Part shown: positions 56,483 to 64,000 of the stretch, one piece after another | How positions within the stretch are numbered: position 1 is the first letter of the stretch | How the letters are laid out: the number at the start of each line of letters is the position of its first letter | Source: Lactobacillus sp. HBUAS51381 | GTDB taxonomy: Bacteria > Bacillota > Bacilli > Lactobacillales > Lactobacillaceae | DNA length: 64,000 nt | Direction: 5' to 3' | Assembly (NCBI RefSeq): GCF_012641095.1 | Contig: NZ_JAAVSC010000002.1 | Coordinates: 62,001-126,000 of the forward strand | Made by a program: the position numbers and the translations under genes | Notes under the pieces: generated by a model | The model's database searches: none | The model's input: the letters and a program-made list of their open reading frames with translations, nothing else | Told to the model about the DNA's origin: nothing

Positions 56483-57808
56483 CTAAACATGCGTTGGAAA
56501 AGTAAGCTGCGCACAAACGGCTGCATGATCCAATCGCTTAGACTTTAGCCAGCGATAGGCTAACGAATCAATTTGAATACTGGATGATAGCGTCACATGA
56601 TCATCTGAAATTTCCGTTTTGGTGCCACTTCCCTGATGAATGAAACTTCCGCCATTAGCCGGTGTCTGTAGAACCAACCCAAATTTAGCTAGCAATTTAC
56701 GCTGCACGAACTCACTGGCCGGCTCTTGGTCCAAACCGGAATAATTTCCGTCTGAAATGATACGCGCATGGTTATGGTCGCCAAGGATAACGATGATATC
56801 TGCATTTCCTTCGTTTGTCAGCCGTTGAATCATTTCTTCAAGATGGGGCAACGCATCCGTCGCCATATTCATGTACCCCGCTGCACTGAGATCGCCACTC
56901 TCGCGGTGGGCCTGATAGCTCGCTTCAGTCAATGCCGGATGAAGCCTGATCGACGCAATGCCCACCTTAACCCCCGAATACAATGGCAATACCGTTGCAA
57001 GGTAGTCACAGCCAGTGGGCTCATCAGGATAGTAAACGGGTAATTTTTCCCGCAACGAAATCAGCCGCGGGCCAAAAGCCAAAAGACATTCATTCTCATG
57101 ATTGGCTGCCGGTCGTGGATCCGTAATCACGCGGTAGTTGGCCTGCTCAATACGATCCACAAATTCAGCAAAATCCGCAGTTTTATGCAGCTCATTAAAC
57201 GCCAATAAATCCGGTGCTTCGTCCAACTCATCTAAAGCCGGCAACACGTCTTCTTTGAGGGAGGCACTGAGATTAGACTTTCCCGCCTTGCCATTCAGGT
57301 TCAGGCCCAGTACGCGATAAACCGGCGAGTCTAATTTTTCTAAAAGGTCACTGGTGAGCGCCTGAGGTAAGAACAATGTCCGCGTTGTTTCATATTGCTT
57401 GTTAAGGGCCGTCATTAGGGCCGTTCTTTCTTGACTGGTCGAGATGTAGGGTGCGAACGCGGCGTTACACAGATTAGATAAAATACGGAATAATCTGTTC
57501 AACCGTTTCGTCGCGACTCGTATAAACCGGGCATTCTTCTCGCTGACAGGATCGTCAGTAAACGCAAAAGTCGTTATGAGAGCATCATGCTGCGGATTGC
57601 GGTGATCAGCATCAAAACACTGTCCAAGAACTGCCAACTGATGTTGCCAGGCCGCAAACATTTCTTTCTCATTATCTGGCGTGACCGCGTACGTCTGCGG
57701 TCTATAGGCCAGCGTCTGCAGTAATTCATTGATGTCTGCTAGCTGGCGAAACCGCCTGCTCACAACTCTAATAAACCGAAAATGTTGATCAATTTTTGCT
57801 TCTTTCAT
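56483..57808 (-). CDS. EEP-family (endonuclease/exonuclease/phosphatase) protein with tandem N-terminal modules
   Basis: 441 residues. The C-terminal part (about 165-441) has the EEP fold marks: VLGLNLNG, LLAFNELH (catalytic Glu), ILGDHNHA (Asp/Asn pair), RLDHAAV (final Asp-His). The N-terminal part has two copies of a helical module (about 11-66 and 92-146): FxRhxxxRhxRhxxx...Y..T.E, shared with the protein at 57943-58419. EEP enzymes cut nucleic acids or remove phosphates from nucleotides, inositols or lipids. AAGGAG 9 nt before ATG. Divergent from the module protein. Confidence 0.78.
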   Translation of the reverse strand: MKEAKIDQHFRFIRVVSRRFRQLADINELLQTLAYRPQTYAVTPDNEKEMFAAWQHQLAVLGQCFDADHRNPQHDALITTFAFTDDPVSEKNARFIRVATKRLNRLFRILSNLCNAAFAPYISTSQERTALMTALNKQYETTRTLFLPQALTSDLLEKLDSPVYRVLGLNLNGKAGKSNLSASLKEDVLPALDELDEAPDLLAFNELHKTADFAEFVDRIEQANYRVITDPRPAANHENECLLAFGPRLISLREKLPVYYPDEPTGCDYLATVLPLYSGVKVGIASIRLHPALTEASYQAHRESGDLSAAGYMNMATDALPHLEEMIQRLTNEGNADIIVILGDHNHARIISDGNYSGLDQEPASEFVQRKLLAKFGLVLQTPANGGSFIHQGSGTKTEISDDHVTLSSSIQIDSLAYRWLKSKRLDHAAVCAQLTFPTHV

Positions 57809-57893
57809 CGTGTTGTTCTCCTTGAGTTAATTTGATTAGCCCTATATTGGTCCGGCTTACTACTGTTGAACCGTTCTTCCTTGCCTGTTTGCA

Positions 57894-57922
57894 TTGACCC
57901 ACTATCCCAGCTTCCTTACAAT
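57894..57922 (+). promoter_or_regulatory. Promoter of the two-module protein gene
   Basis: TTGACC (57894-57899) and TACAAT (57917-57922), 17-nt spacing; a short leader leads to AGGTG before the ATG. Confidence 0.8.
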
Positions 57923-57942
57923 AGTCTTTATGGAGGTGTCAT

Positions 57943-58419
57943 ATGGAATCCCGTAACCAAAAATTCCGTCGAATCGGCGCTAATAGATTGACCCGTATCT
58001 ATCAAGTCATGAATCTTATCGCTAACCTTAGTGCCCCACAGTACGTTTATACCACTGAAGATATTTCCGAATTGTTTGGAACCTACCAAAAATTGGGGGT
58101 AGCCTCACAAAAATACTTTCAAGAAACCGGCCCCACCCGCTACAACGAAATGCCGACTGGGTTTACCTTTAAAAATCAATCTACGACTGATCCCGAATCA
58201 CAGACGGCACATGAACGCTTTCGCCGCTTAGCCGAAAAACGGATGAGCCGTGTCGTTCACGATTTACGGTTACTCACCAACCTTTCCGATCGGTCAAACT
58301 ATACGTATACACCTGAGGAAGTCACGGAACTATTTGTCGCCTATCAAGCCAAAGGCCAGGCCGTGGCAGCGCTGTTTGCGCCCTTGGAGACCGAGTTTCA
58401 GTTTAAACCCAAAGATTGA
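57943..58419 (+). CDS. Two-module helical protein, partner of the EEP gene
   Basis: 158 residues made almost wholly of two copies of the module in the EEP protein: residues about 7-59 (KFRRIGANRLTRIYQVMNL, then NLSAPQYVYTTEDISELF) and 92-145 (RFRRLAEKRMSRVVHDLRLL, then NLSDRSNYTYTPEEVTELF). Each is basic first, then NLS..Y.YT.EE.. and a second helix ending in Phe. The basic face could bind nucleic acid. No enzyme motif. ATG with AGGTG upstream; own strong promoter. Confidence 0.75.
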   Translation: MESRNQKFRRIGANRLTRIYQVMNLIANLSAPQYVYTTEDISELFGTYQKLGVASQKYFQETGPTRYNEMPTGFTFKNQSTTDPESQTAHERFRRLAEKRMSRVVHDLRLLTNLSDRSNYTYTPEEVTELFVAYQAKGQAVAALFAPLETEFQFKPKD

Positions 58420-58741
58420 CTCACAGGTCACATTCAGGCTACTTACGTTAAAGATCACCCCAGCTAATCTAGCATCTGAAGTGGCATGAGAGCGCAGTCA
58501 TTATTCGCGTAATTTTTTAATGTGTACCTACACACTATTAAAATGGGCAAGACATCTCAGGACGCGAGCCTATCTGAACGGTTATCGTATCTGTCTGCCA
58601 AACCCCATTCTAGTGGAATTCCGATCACAAATCAACACATTACAGTAATAGTGTCGCTTTAATCATAGTAATGTTTAGAGATCTGTCAACTAATCTATTT
58701 AATATTATGCATGGTTAGCTCACAATGACGCCCACTTTTCC
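58420..58741. other. Gene-free region
   Basis: No supportable gene. Noticeably AT-rich past 58500, and it contains an imperfect inverted repeat (TTTTAAT...ATTAAAA, 58513-58541) that may end the upstream transcript. Confidence 0.4.
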
Positions 58742-58788
58742 AAACAACGCTAGCCCACTCTCCAAAAAAGAATGGGCTAGCGTTGTTT
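58742..58788 (-). terminator. 16-bp perfect hairpin after the phosphatase gene
   Basis: AAACAACGCTAGCCCA (58742-58757) and its exact complement (58773-58788) around a 15-nt loop. The T run on the minus strand is weak, but the stem is strong; a terminator role is likely. Confidence 0.7.
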
Positions 58789-58829
58789 ACTTTATATTGC
58801 GTTAAGATCAGTGATTAGGTTCCACTAGC

Positions 58830-59639
58830 TTACTTGATGCGGTACTCTTTCCAAGACCCATTTCTCTTTTTAAAAGATGAGTAGTGCATCGTCTCGGTAT
58901 CATATTTTAATACCGGCACAACCCCACTAACCATCGTATTTCCGTCGATGAAGAAGTGGTTGTATCTGTCCCAATACACAAGGCCTAAGTAGCTCTGATC
59001 ATTCGCGACTTCCGCCGAGTTAATGTGGCCGCTAACAATATCCTTATAAAACTTCCCTGTCGTCGCTGGAAATTTATTGGTAAAAATATTATCCAGGGTT
59101 CCTTGTTTCCAGTATTCACCCGCCTCTTCATCAATTCCTGCGTGAACAAAAATCTGATTTTGACATTCATCATACCGTTTGGCTGTGATTTTTTTCTTTA
59201 ACCAATGGCAGACCGCTTTAGCTCGCGTTGTTTGTAGAACCTTCTGTCGAATGAGCTCATCTAAACCGTCATCTCCACCACCAGTCGCTTGGAGAGCTTG
59301 ACTGGCTTTAACAATTTCCAGTAACTCGGACTCATTGAAGAAGCTTTTAATTGTTTTAAAATCCACGATGGTTGCGGGTGAGTCTACGGCACTTTCTACA
59401 GGGAAAAGCCAATTGCATAGCCATTCATCATGATTACCCAATAACACAACGACCTGCTTAGGATACTGTTCTTCCAAGTGCATAATCTTATTTAAAACTT
59501 GAAACGACTGATCGCCCTCATCGACGTAATCGCCGATGAATATCAGCCGATCGGATTTACCTAAATGAATGCGGTCAAGAGCCTCTTCCAGGGCCTCAAG
59601 ACACCCATGGATGTCACTCATTGCATAGATTGTAGACAT
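58830..59639 (-). CDS. PPP-type metallophosphoesterase, second single-domain copy
   Basis: About 269 residues. MSDIHGC (7-13), IGDYVDEGD (the Asp-Arg of classical PPP is Asp-Glu), LLGNHDEW, FVHAGID, SGH. Closest in style to Ap4A-hydrolase or Ser/Thr-phosphatase-like enzymes of lactobacilli. ATG 59639 with AAAGGA 8 nt upstream; the frame continues 15 codons upstream without a ribosome site. Lower GC than the flanks, suggesting recent transfer. Confidence 0.83.
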   Translation of the reverse strand: MSTIYAMSDIHGCLEALEEALDRIHLGKSDRLIFIGDYVDEGDQSFQVLNKIMHLEEQYPKQVVVLLGNHDEWLCNWLFPVESAVDSPATIVDFKTIKSFFNESELLEIVKASQALQATGGGDDGLDELIRQKVLQTTRAKAVCHWLKKKITAKRYDECQNQIFVHAGIDEEAGEYWKQGTLDNIFTNKFPATTGKFYKDIVSGHINSAEVANDQSYLGLVYWDRYNHFFIDGNTMVSGVVPVLKYDTETMHYSSFKKRNGSWKEYRIK

Positions 59640-59788
59640 GTTTAAGTCCTTTCTGAAGTAACTCACTAGGGCCAGCTTGAGCAATTGATTCTATAACATC
59701 TGATATTAATGGAAATGTTTATCGACTGTCCAAAGAAAACTTCCATTAGAGACTGCATCCTAAGGACTTACGAAGACGATTATTAGCT

Positions 59789-59832
59789 TTTGAACGAGCT
59801 TGGTGATAACTGCATCATCAAGCTCGTTCAAA
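59789..59832 (-). terminator. 14-bp perfect hairpin, probable terminator of the 115-residue gene
   Basis: TTTGAACGAGCTTG and its exact complement, with TGAT/ATCA pairing inside the loop. Lies about 39 nt beyond the stop codon on the minus strand. Confidence 0.7.
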
Positions 59833-59870
59833 TCCGTCTCTTAAATTAATCGCTAGTTAGCGAGGGGAAA

Positions 59871-60218
59871 CTACTTTTTTGTCCTGCATAGCGCTTGTTC
59901 ATATAGGTTATAAATGATCCGTAGACCCGTTAGCCGATAAGTCCGATAGCCTGGAAACACCCGATCGAGGGTCCTTTTCAAATCAGGATTGGTGTCGTAA
60001 CTAGAACTGTCCGACGAAAAAGGCAAGACCGTATTTTGAGACTCAATCCCCTTAAATTTATAAGCATTCGGTATTTGCTCTAGGGTCATTCCAAATGCTT
60101 CCTCCACAACATTGACAGCATAGCTAAGGCTTATTGTGTCCTTACTGCTTATTTCATTTAACAATTTCTTTACCCCTCTCAAGTTTTGCCTTAATTCACT
60201 TTTATAGGTTACGTCCAT
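59871..60218 (-). CDS. Protein of unknown function
   Basis: 115 residues, soluble, two helical parts separated by a Ser-rich loop (LPFSSDSSSYDTN). The ribosome site is weak, so the start is uncertain. AT-rich relative to its neighbours. No family recognised; position next to the phosphoesterase cluster is the only hint. Confidence 0.5.
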   Translation of the reverse strand: MDVTYKSELRQNLRGVKKLLNEISSKDTISLSYAVNVVEEAFGMTLEQIPNAYKFKGIESQNTVLPFSSDSSSYDTNPDLKRTLDRVFPGYRTYRLTGLRIIYNLYEQALCRTKK

Positions 60219-60318
60219 CTTAGTATATCCATTCTATGGTTTCAATTGCGAAATAAGATACCTAAAATATAAGAGCTTCTATATTTAGAAGTTCATAAAA
60301 GGGGAAAATATAAAAAAA

Positions 60319-60366
60319 TGCCATACATTAATCATTGAGTAACTGTTCAATGATTAATGTATGGCA
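60319..60366 (-). terminator. Terminator of lepA with a 20-bp perfect stem
   Basis: Arms at 60319-60338 and 60347-60366 are exactly complementary around an 8-nt loop, followed on the minus strand by seven Ts. The stem is unusually long and AT-rich. Confidence 0.92.
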
Positions 60367-60390
60367 CAAATATTGATATCTCAGATCCTA

Positions 60391-62223
60391 TTACTTCGTT
60401 TCATCCTCATCAGTCTTCAAAACTGCCATGAACGCTTCCTGCGGGATATCAACCTTCCCCACAGCCTTCATGCGTTTCTTACCGACCTTTTGCTTCTCCA
60501 ACAATTTCATCCGCCGAGTACGGTCACCACCATAAAGCTTGGCGGTCACGTCCTTACGGTAGGCCTTGATCGTCGTTCTGGCGATGATCTTGGCGCCAAT
60601 TGCGGCTTGGACAGGGATTTCGAAGTTCTGGCGCGGAATAATGCCCTTCAGCCGTGACGCAATCTCACGACCCCGTTGGGCGGCAAACGTCCGGTGAGCA
60701 ATGAAACTCAGCGCATCGACCTTATCGCCGTTCAACAGGATATCAATCTTCACCAGATCGGCCTCTTGGTAGCCACTGCGTTCATAATCCAACGACGCGT
60801 AACCACGGGTGCTAGACTTCAACTTATCGAAGAAGTCAAAGATGATTTCCGACAGCGGCATGTTGTAAATGATATTCACGCGGTAATCGTCCAAATACTC
60901 CATCGTCAGGAACTGACCCCGGCGGTGCTGGCACAGGTCCATGACCGCGCCCACGTAGTCGTTAGGCGCCATGATAGTCGCCTTCACGATCGGTTCTTCA
61001 ATCCGTTTGATGGCGGAGGCTTCCGGCATTTCCGCTGGGTTCTCCACCGTCTTCATCGTCCCGTCCGTCAAGTACGCGTGGTAGGTAACGGATGGGGCCG
61101 TCGTAATCAAATCCAGATTGAATTCACGTTCCAGCCGTTCCTGAATGACATCCATGTGGAGCATCCCCAGGAACCCACACCGGAACCCAAAGCCTAACGC
61201 CTGTGAGGCTTCGGGTTCGAATTCCAACGCAGCATCGTTGAGTTTCAATTTTTCCAAGGCTTCCCGTAAATCATTCAATTTCGCGTTATCCGTGGGGTAC
61301 AGCCCGGCGTAGACCATCGGGTTCATTTCCCGATAACCCGGCAAGGCCTTCTCTGCGGGCATCTCGGCGTTGGTGACGGTATCACCCACCCGAGTATCCG
61401 CGATATCCTTGATGCTGGCCGTGATGTAACCCACATCTCCAGCAATCAGATAATCGCGAGAAATCGGCTTCGGCGAGTTCACGCCGACCTCGGTGACTTC
61501 GTATTCACTTCCACTATTCATCAGGAGAATCTTATCACCCGGTTGAACGGTGCCCTCAAAGAGCCGCACACTCATGACCACGCCACGATAATCATCGTAG
61601 ACGGAGTCAAAGACCAACGCCTTCAGGGGCGCATCCAAGTTGCCCGTGGGTGCCGGCACCTTGTGGACAATCTGTTCCAACAATTCTGGAATACCGATGC
61701 CCTTCTTAGCACTGGCCAGCACGGCATCCGAAGCGTCGAGTCCAATCACGTCTTCAATCTCTTGCTTGACCTTTTCCGGATCAGCCGCGGGCAAATCGAT
61801 CTTATTAACGACCGGCACAATTTCCAAATCATCATCTAAGGCCAAATACACGTTGGCCAATGTCTGTGCTTCGACCCCCTGCGCGGCATCGACGACCAGC
61901 ACCGCACCCTCACAGGCCGCCAGACTCCGTGAGACCTCATAGGAGAAGTCTACGTGCCCCGGCGTATCAATCAAGTGAAACTCATAGTCGTGGCCATCCT
62001 TGGCGTGATACGTCAATTCAACGGCATTCAGCTTAATCGTAATACCCCGTTCGCGTTCAAGGTCCATGCTATCCAACACTTGATCTTGCATATCGCGCTT
62101 GGAGATGGTATCCGTAAGCTCCAAGATTCGGTCCGCAATCGTGGATTTTCCGTGGTCAATGTGAGCCACAATGGAAAAGTTGCGGATATATTTTTGATGG
62201 TTTTTTAATTTCTCAAGATCCAT
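60391..62223 (-). CDS. lepA: Elongation factor 4 (LepA)
   Basis: 610 residues, ribosome-associated GTPase. G domain: AHIDHGKST (G1), DTPGHVDF (G3), NKIDLPAAD (G4), SAKKG (G5). The C-terminal LepA-specific domain ends [29 protein letters not shown] split. Start ATG 62223. Usually downstream of dnaJ; here it follows the dlt operon. Confidence 0.97.
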   Translation of the reverse strand: MDLEKLKNHQKYIRNFSIVAHIDHGKSTIADRILELTDTISKRDMQDQVLDSMDLERERGITIKLNAVELTYHAKDGHDYEFHLIDTPGHVDFSYEVSRSLAACEGAVLVVDAAQGVEAQTLANVYLALDDDLEIVPVVNKIDLPAADPEKVKQEIEDVIGLDASDAVLASAKKGIGIPELLEQIVHKVPAPTGNLDAPLKALVFDSVYDDYRGVVMSVRLFEGTVQPGDKILLMNSGSEYEVTEVGVNSPKPISRDYLIAGDVGYITASIKDIADTRVGDTVTNAEMPAEKALPGYREMNPMVYAGLYPTDNAKLNDLREALEKLKLNDAALEFEPEASQALGFGFRCGFLGMLHMDVIQERLEREFNLDLITTAPSVTYHAYLTDGTMKTVENPAEMPEASAIKRIEEPIVKATIMAPNDYVGAVMDLCQHRRGQFLTMEYLDDYRVNIIYNMPLSEIIFDFFDKLKSSTRGYASLDYERSGYQEADLVKIDILLNGDKVDALSFIAHRTFAAQRGREIASRLKGIIPRQNFEIPVQAAIGAKIIARTTIKAYRKDVTAKLYGGDRTRRMKLLEKQKVGKKRMKAVGKVDIPQEAFMAVLKTDEDETK

Positions 62224-62332
62224 GTTGATTTCCTACTTTCTTAAACACCATGTCCAGACAATTATACCAACCATCCGCAGTAAGCACAAACTAAAAGAAA
62301 AGCCCGCTGCAAAAACCACCGGAAACGCAAAA

Positions 62333-62354
62333 GGCCCGAGCTCTCACTCGGACC
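62333..62354 (-). terminator. Terminator of the dlt operon
   Basis: GGTCCGAG and CTCGGGCC (one G-U pair) with a 6-nt loop, then Ts on the minus strand. Confidence 0.8.
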
Positions 62355-62361
62355 TGACACG

Positions 62362-63651
62362 TTATTTCGTTTCATTTTCGTACTGTTGCAGCTGATTAGG
62401 CCCCAACTGTTGCCATTGCTTATCATAAAACTTGTCATTAATCTTGTAATGCGGTTGGGCCTGCTTCTTGGTTAAGAACGGATCCACCCGCCGATCAATG
62501 GCCAGCCAACCGCGCCAGCCTGGATGAATCGTGTCGGTCATGAAGTACGGCACGTTCCCCTTGTCTGACAGGTCCACAATGTTATTAAAGCCTTGCGACT
62601 GCAGTTGATAGTGAATCTTCTGGTCGAATTGCTTCAGCATCGTGGCCGATAAGCCGGTATACTTTTGCCAACGCTGATTAATTGGTGGAATGATGAAGAT
62701 GACATTCGTATTCAGCCGGGCAAATTGATCCAAAATCAGCTGGAAGTCACTGTACTCAGGCGACTTGAGGTAGGACAAGTTCTTCTGGAAGCCCTTTAGA
62801 CTCCCCGACTTGATTTCCTGCTTCAATCCCTGATTGTAGAACTTATCACTGATCTGGAAGCGGTTGTTGCCCGTTGCTTGTTTCCCTAACTGACCACCGA
62901 GTCGATCCAGCGCCGAATAGGAGTAATGAGTGGGTAACTTCTTGGCTTGCCGGTTCACTCGACTCAAGTTCTGCGATGGTAAATTAATGCCGGAGAAGAA
63001 CTGGTCTTCTTGCGTCAACATGTTCTTCCGTGTCTGCAGGTAGAACCGTTGATAGTCCGTCAATGATTTACCAGCTGCCACCCGTTGTAATGCCGCATAG
63101 ATGAAATGGTCCGATTTAGCCGCGGGCATCTGAAGAAGTCGTTTCGCTGCATACTGATCAATGGCATCGTGCCGGTAATGGGTTAACCATTCCGTCGTCT
63201 GCAATTGTGAATAGTAGAAGCCAAACGCATCCTTACGCGTTCCACCCTTCACAAACCACTGTGGTGACACAAAGACAACCGCTTTTTTGTTACGCAATTC
63301 GCTCTGAATATTTTGCATCACGAAGAATTGCGTCAACGATTGGGTTCCCCGTGCACCCAGTAAGAATGGTCGATAGTCCCGGTGATACTTCTGGGCCAGA
63401 ACCGACGGATGCATGGGATCAATCCGTGACCACTCTGACGAACCGAAGAATGGGACGTAACCGTTACTCAGCGCCGCTTCTTTAATATGCTTGCCGCGCA
63501 AAACGTTGGGTGACAACGATACGGCTGCCTGGCGCTCTCGGGCGGCACTAATATGCTTAAACCCAAAAGTCACTGGCGAAGCGAGTACCGCAAAAACGAG
63601 AATAGCCGCGAGAATTAACGGACCAAAAATCCGTAGTAATCGCTTTGCCAT
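62362..63651 (-). CDS. dltD: D-alanyl transfer protein DltD
   Basis: 429 residues, one N-terminal membrane anchor and an extracellular SGNH-like domain. FFGSSEWSR (catalytic Ser) and TDTIHPGWRGW (Asp-His pair) are the expected catalytic elements. It passes D-alanine onto lipoteichoic acid, lowering surface negative charge and so affecting resistance to cationic peptides and autolysin activity. Starts 3 nt after dltC. Confidence 0.95.
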   Translation of the reverse strand: MAKRLLRIFGPLILAAILVFAVLASPVTFGFKHISAARERQAAVSLSPNVLRGKHIKEAALSNGYVPFFGSSEWSRIDPMHPSVLAQKYHRDYRPFLLGARGTQSLTQFFVMQNIQSELRNKKAVVFVSPQWFVKGGTRKDAFGFYYSQLQTTEWLTHYRHDAIDQYAAKRLLQMPAAKSDHFIYAALQRVAAGKSLTDYQRFYLQTRKNMLTQEDQFFSGINLPSQNLSRVNRQAKKLPTHYSYSALDRLGGQLGKQATGNNRFQISDKFYNQGLKQEIKSGSLKGFQKNLSYLKSPEYSDFQLILDQFARLNTNVIFIIPPINQRWQKYTGLSATMLKQFDQKIHYQLQSQGFNNIVDLSDKGNVPYFMTDTIHPGWRGWLAIDRRVDPFLTKKQAQPHYKINDKFYDKQWQQLGPNQLQQYENETK

Positions 63652-63654
63652 TGG

Positions 63655-63888
63655 CTAGGCCAGGCTTTCAACTTTCGCAATGATTTTGTTGGGCGTGTCC
63701 CACTCTGACCGCTCAAATTCGGAAACAGGTACGTTAATACCCAGTTCGCTTTGCAGCGATAATAATAGTTGTACGGACGCCATTGAGTCCATAATGCCAC
63801 TATCGAACAAGTTGTCGTCCATTGCGCCACTAACATCGCTACCCGTTAAATCGTTCAAAATGTTTAATACAGTTCCTTTGATATCCAT
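63655..63888 (-). CDS. dltC: D-alanyl carrier protein DltC
   Basis: 77 residues, acyl-carrier-like; Ser of [12 protein letters not shown] carries the phosphopantetheine. It receives D-alanine from DltA. ATG with GAGGGGG 8 nt upstream. Confidence 0.97.
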   Translation of the reverse strand: MDIKGTVLNILNDLTGSDVSGAMDDNLFDSGIMDSMASVQLLLSLQSELGINVPVSEFERSEWDTPNKIIAKVESLA

Positions 63889-63928
63889 TTTTATTTCCCC
63901 CTCGATGAAATAAATCCTTTTAAGTTAA

Positions 63929-64000
63929 TTAAAACCAAACTTTATCCAAAATCCCCGAAAAGATCAGGAAACTAAAGCAGACCAAGTTTCCCGTCAAGAA
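63929..64000 (-). CDS. dltB: DltB (MBOAT D-alanyl transferase), C-terminal end
   Basis: Last 23 codons and stop of DltB, cut by the right edge of the window. The end reads LVCFSFLIFSGILDKVWF, the usual DltB C-terminal membrane segment. About 40 nt before dltC. Operon order dltB-dltC-dltD. Confidence 0.85.
   Translation of the reverse strand, partial: FLTGNLVCFSFLIFSGILDKVWF

Noticed and set aside
53659-60218. Prophage or toxin-antitoxin origin for the phosphoesterase cluster
   Set aside because: No integrase, capsid or portal genes, no attachment repeats seen, and no recognisable toxin or antitoxin fold.

Overview
The window is a densely packed stretch of chromosome from a low-GC Gram-positive lactic acid bacterium, most likely Lactobacillaceae and plausibly Levilactobacillus-like. 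I infer this from the products and gene order: a split glyQ/glyS under a T-box, dnaG-rpoD, recO-era-dgkA-ybeY-phoH, hisS-aspS, relA, prmA-rsmE, lepA and the dlt operon. It is also supported by wall-anchored proteins with MucBP-like repeats and LPxTN-E sorting signals, and by a YKAGK-type signal peptide. GC content is moderately high for the group, with a few AT-rich patches. No species can be fixed from sequence alone. I found no tRNA, rRNA, CRISPR array, IS transposase or prophage gene.

Layout. 0-6.6 kb: pepT start (cut by the window edge), Nif3-like protein, trmK, and an Rrf2-family regulator with a large MmpL-type exporter. 6.6-19 kb: dnaG-rpoD and glyQS (T-box) with a leucine-rich-repeat surface protein gene wedged between them, then a MarR/MFS pair and an XRE membrane regulator. 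19-25 kb: the recO-era-dgkA-ybeY-phoH operon, yqeY and rpsU, the last two separated by an oppositely oriented oxidoreductase. 25-32.8 kb: PPDK regulatory protein, endonuclease IV, teichoic-acid genes (two CDP-glycerol glycerophosphotransferase-like proteins and a TagG-like permease), YitT, MsrA. 32.8-38 kb: hisS-aspS (T-box), a wall amidase and a fructosamine-kinase-like protein. 38-41 kb: a TetR/TauE cassette next to a HAD gene. 41-46 kb: dtd, relA, rsmE, prmA. 46-53 kb: mscL, a lipoprotein nuclease with a membrane partner, several small unknown genes and a second LRR/MucBP surface protein. 53.6-60.3 kb: an accessory cluster of phosphoesterases and unknowns. 60.3-64 kb: lepA and dltD/dltC/dltB (partial).

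The most unusual part is the 53.6-60.3 kb cluster. It encodes three calcineurin/PPP-type metallophosphatases, one of them fused to a polynucleotide-kinase-like domain whose Walker A motif is destroyed. It also encodes an endonuclease/exonuclease/phosphatase (EEP) family protein whose N-terminus carries two copies of a roughly 53-residue helical module, a divergent small protein made of two more copies of the same module, and two proteins of unknown family. I suggest it acts on nucleic-acid ends or nucleotides, but this is inference.

Other signals not explained by genes are: a 144-nt nested inverted-repeat element with three internal hairpins at 47.2 kb; two families of dispersed short repeats; a duplicated glyS terminator flanking the first LRR gene; a decayed copy of the HAD gene 3' end flanking the TetR/TauE cassette; a hisS-aspS T-box with overlapping Asp and His codons in its apparent specifier; and several clear palindromic or directly repeated operators at the promoters of regulator genes.
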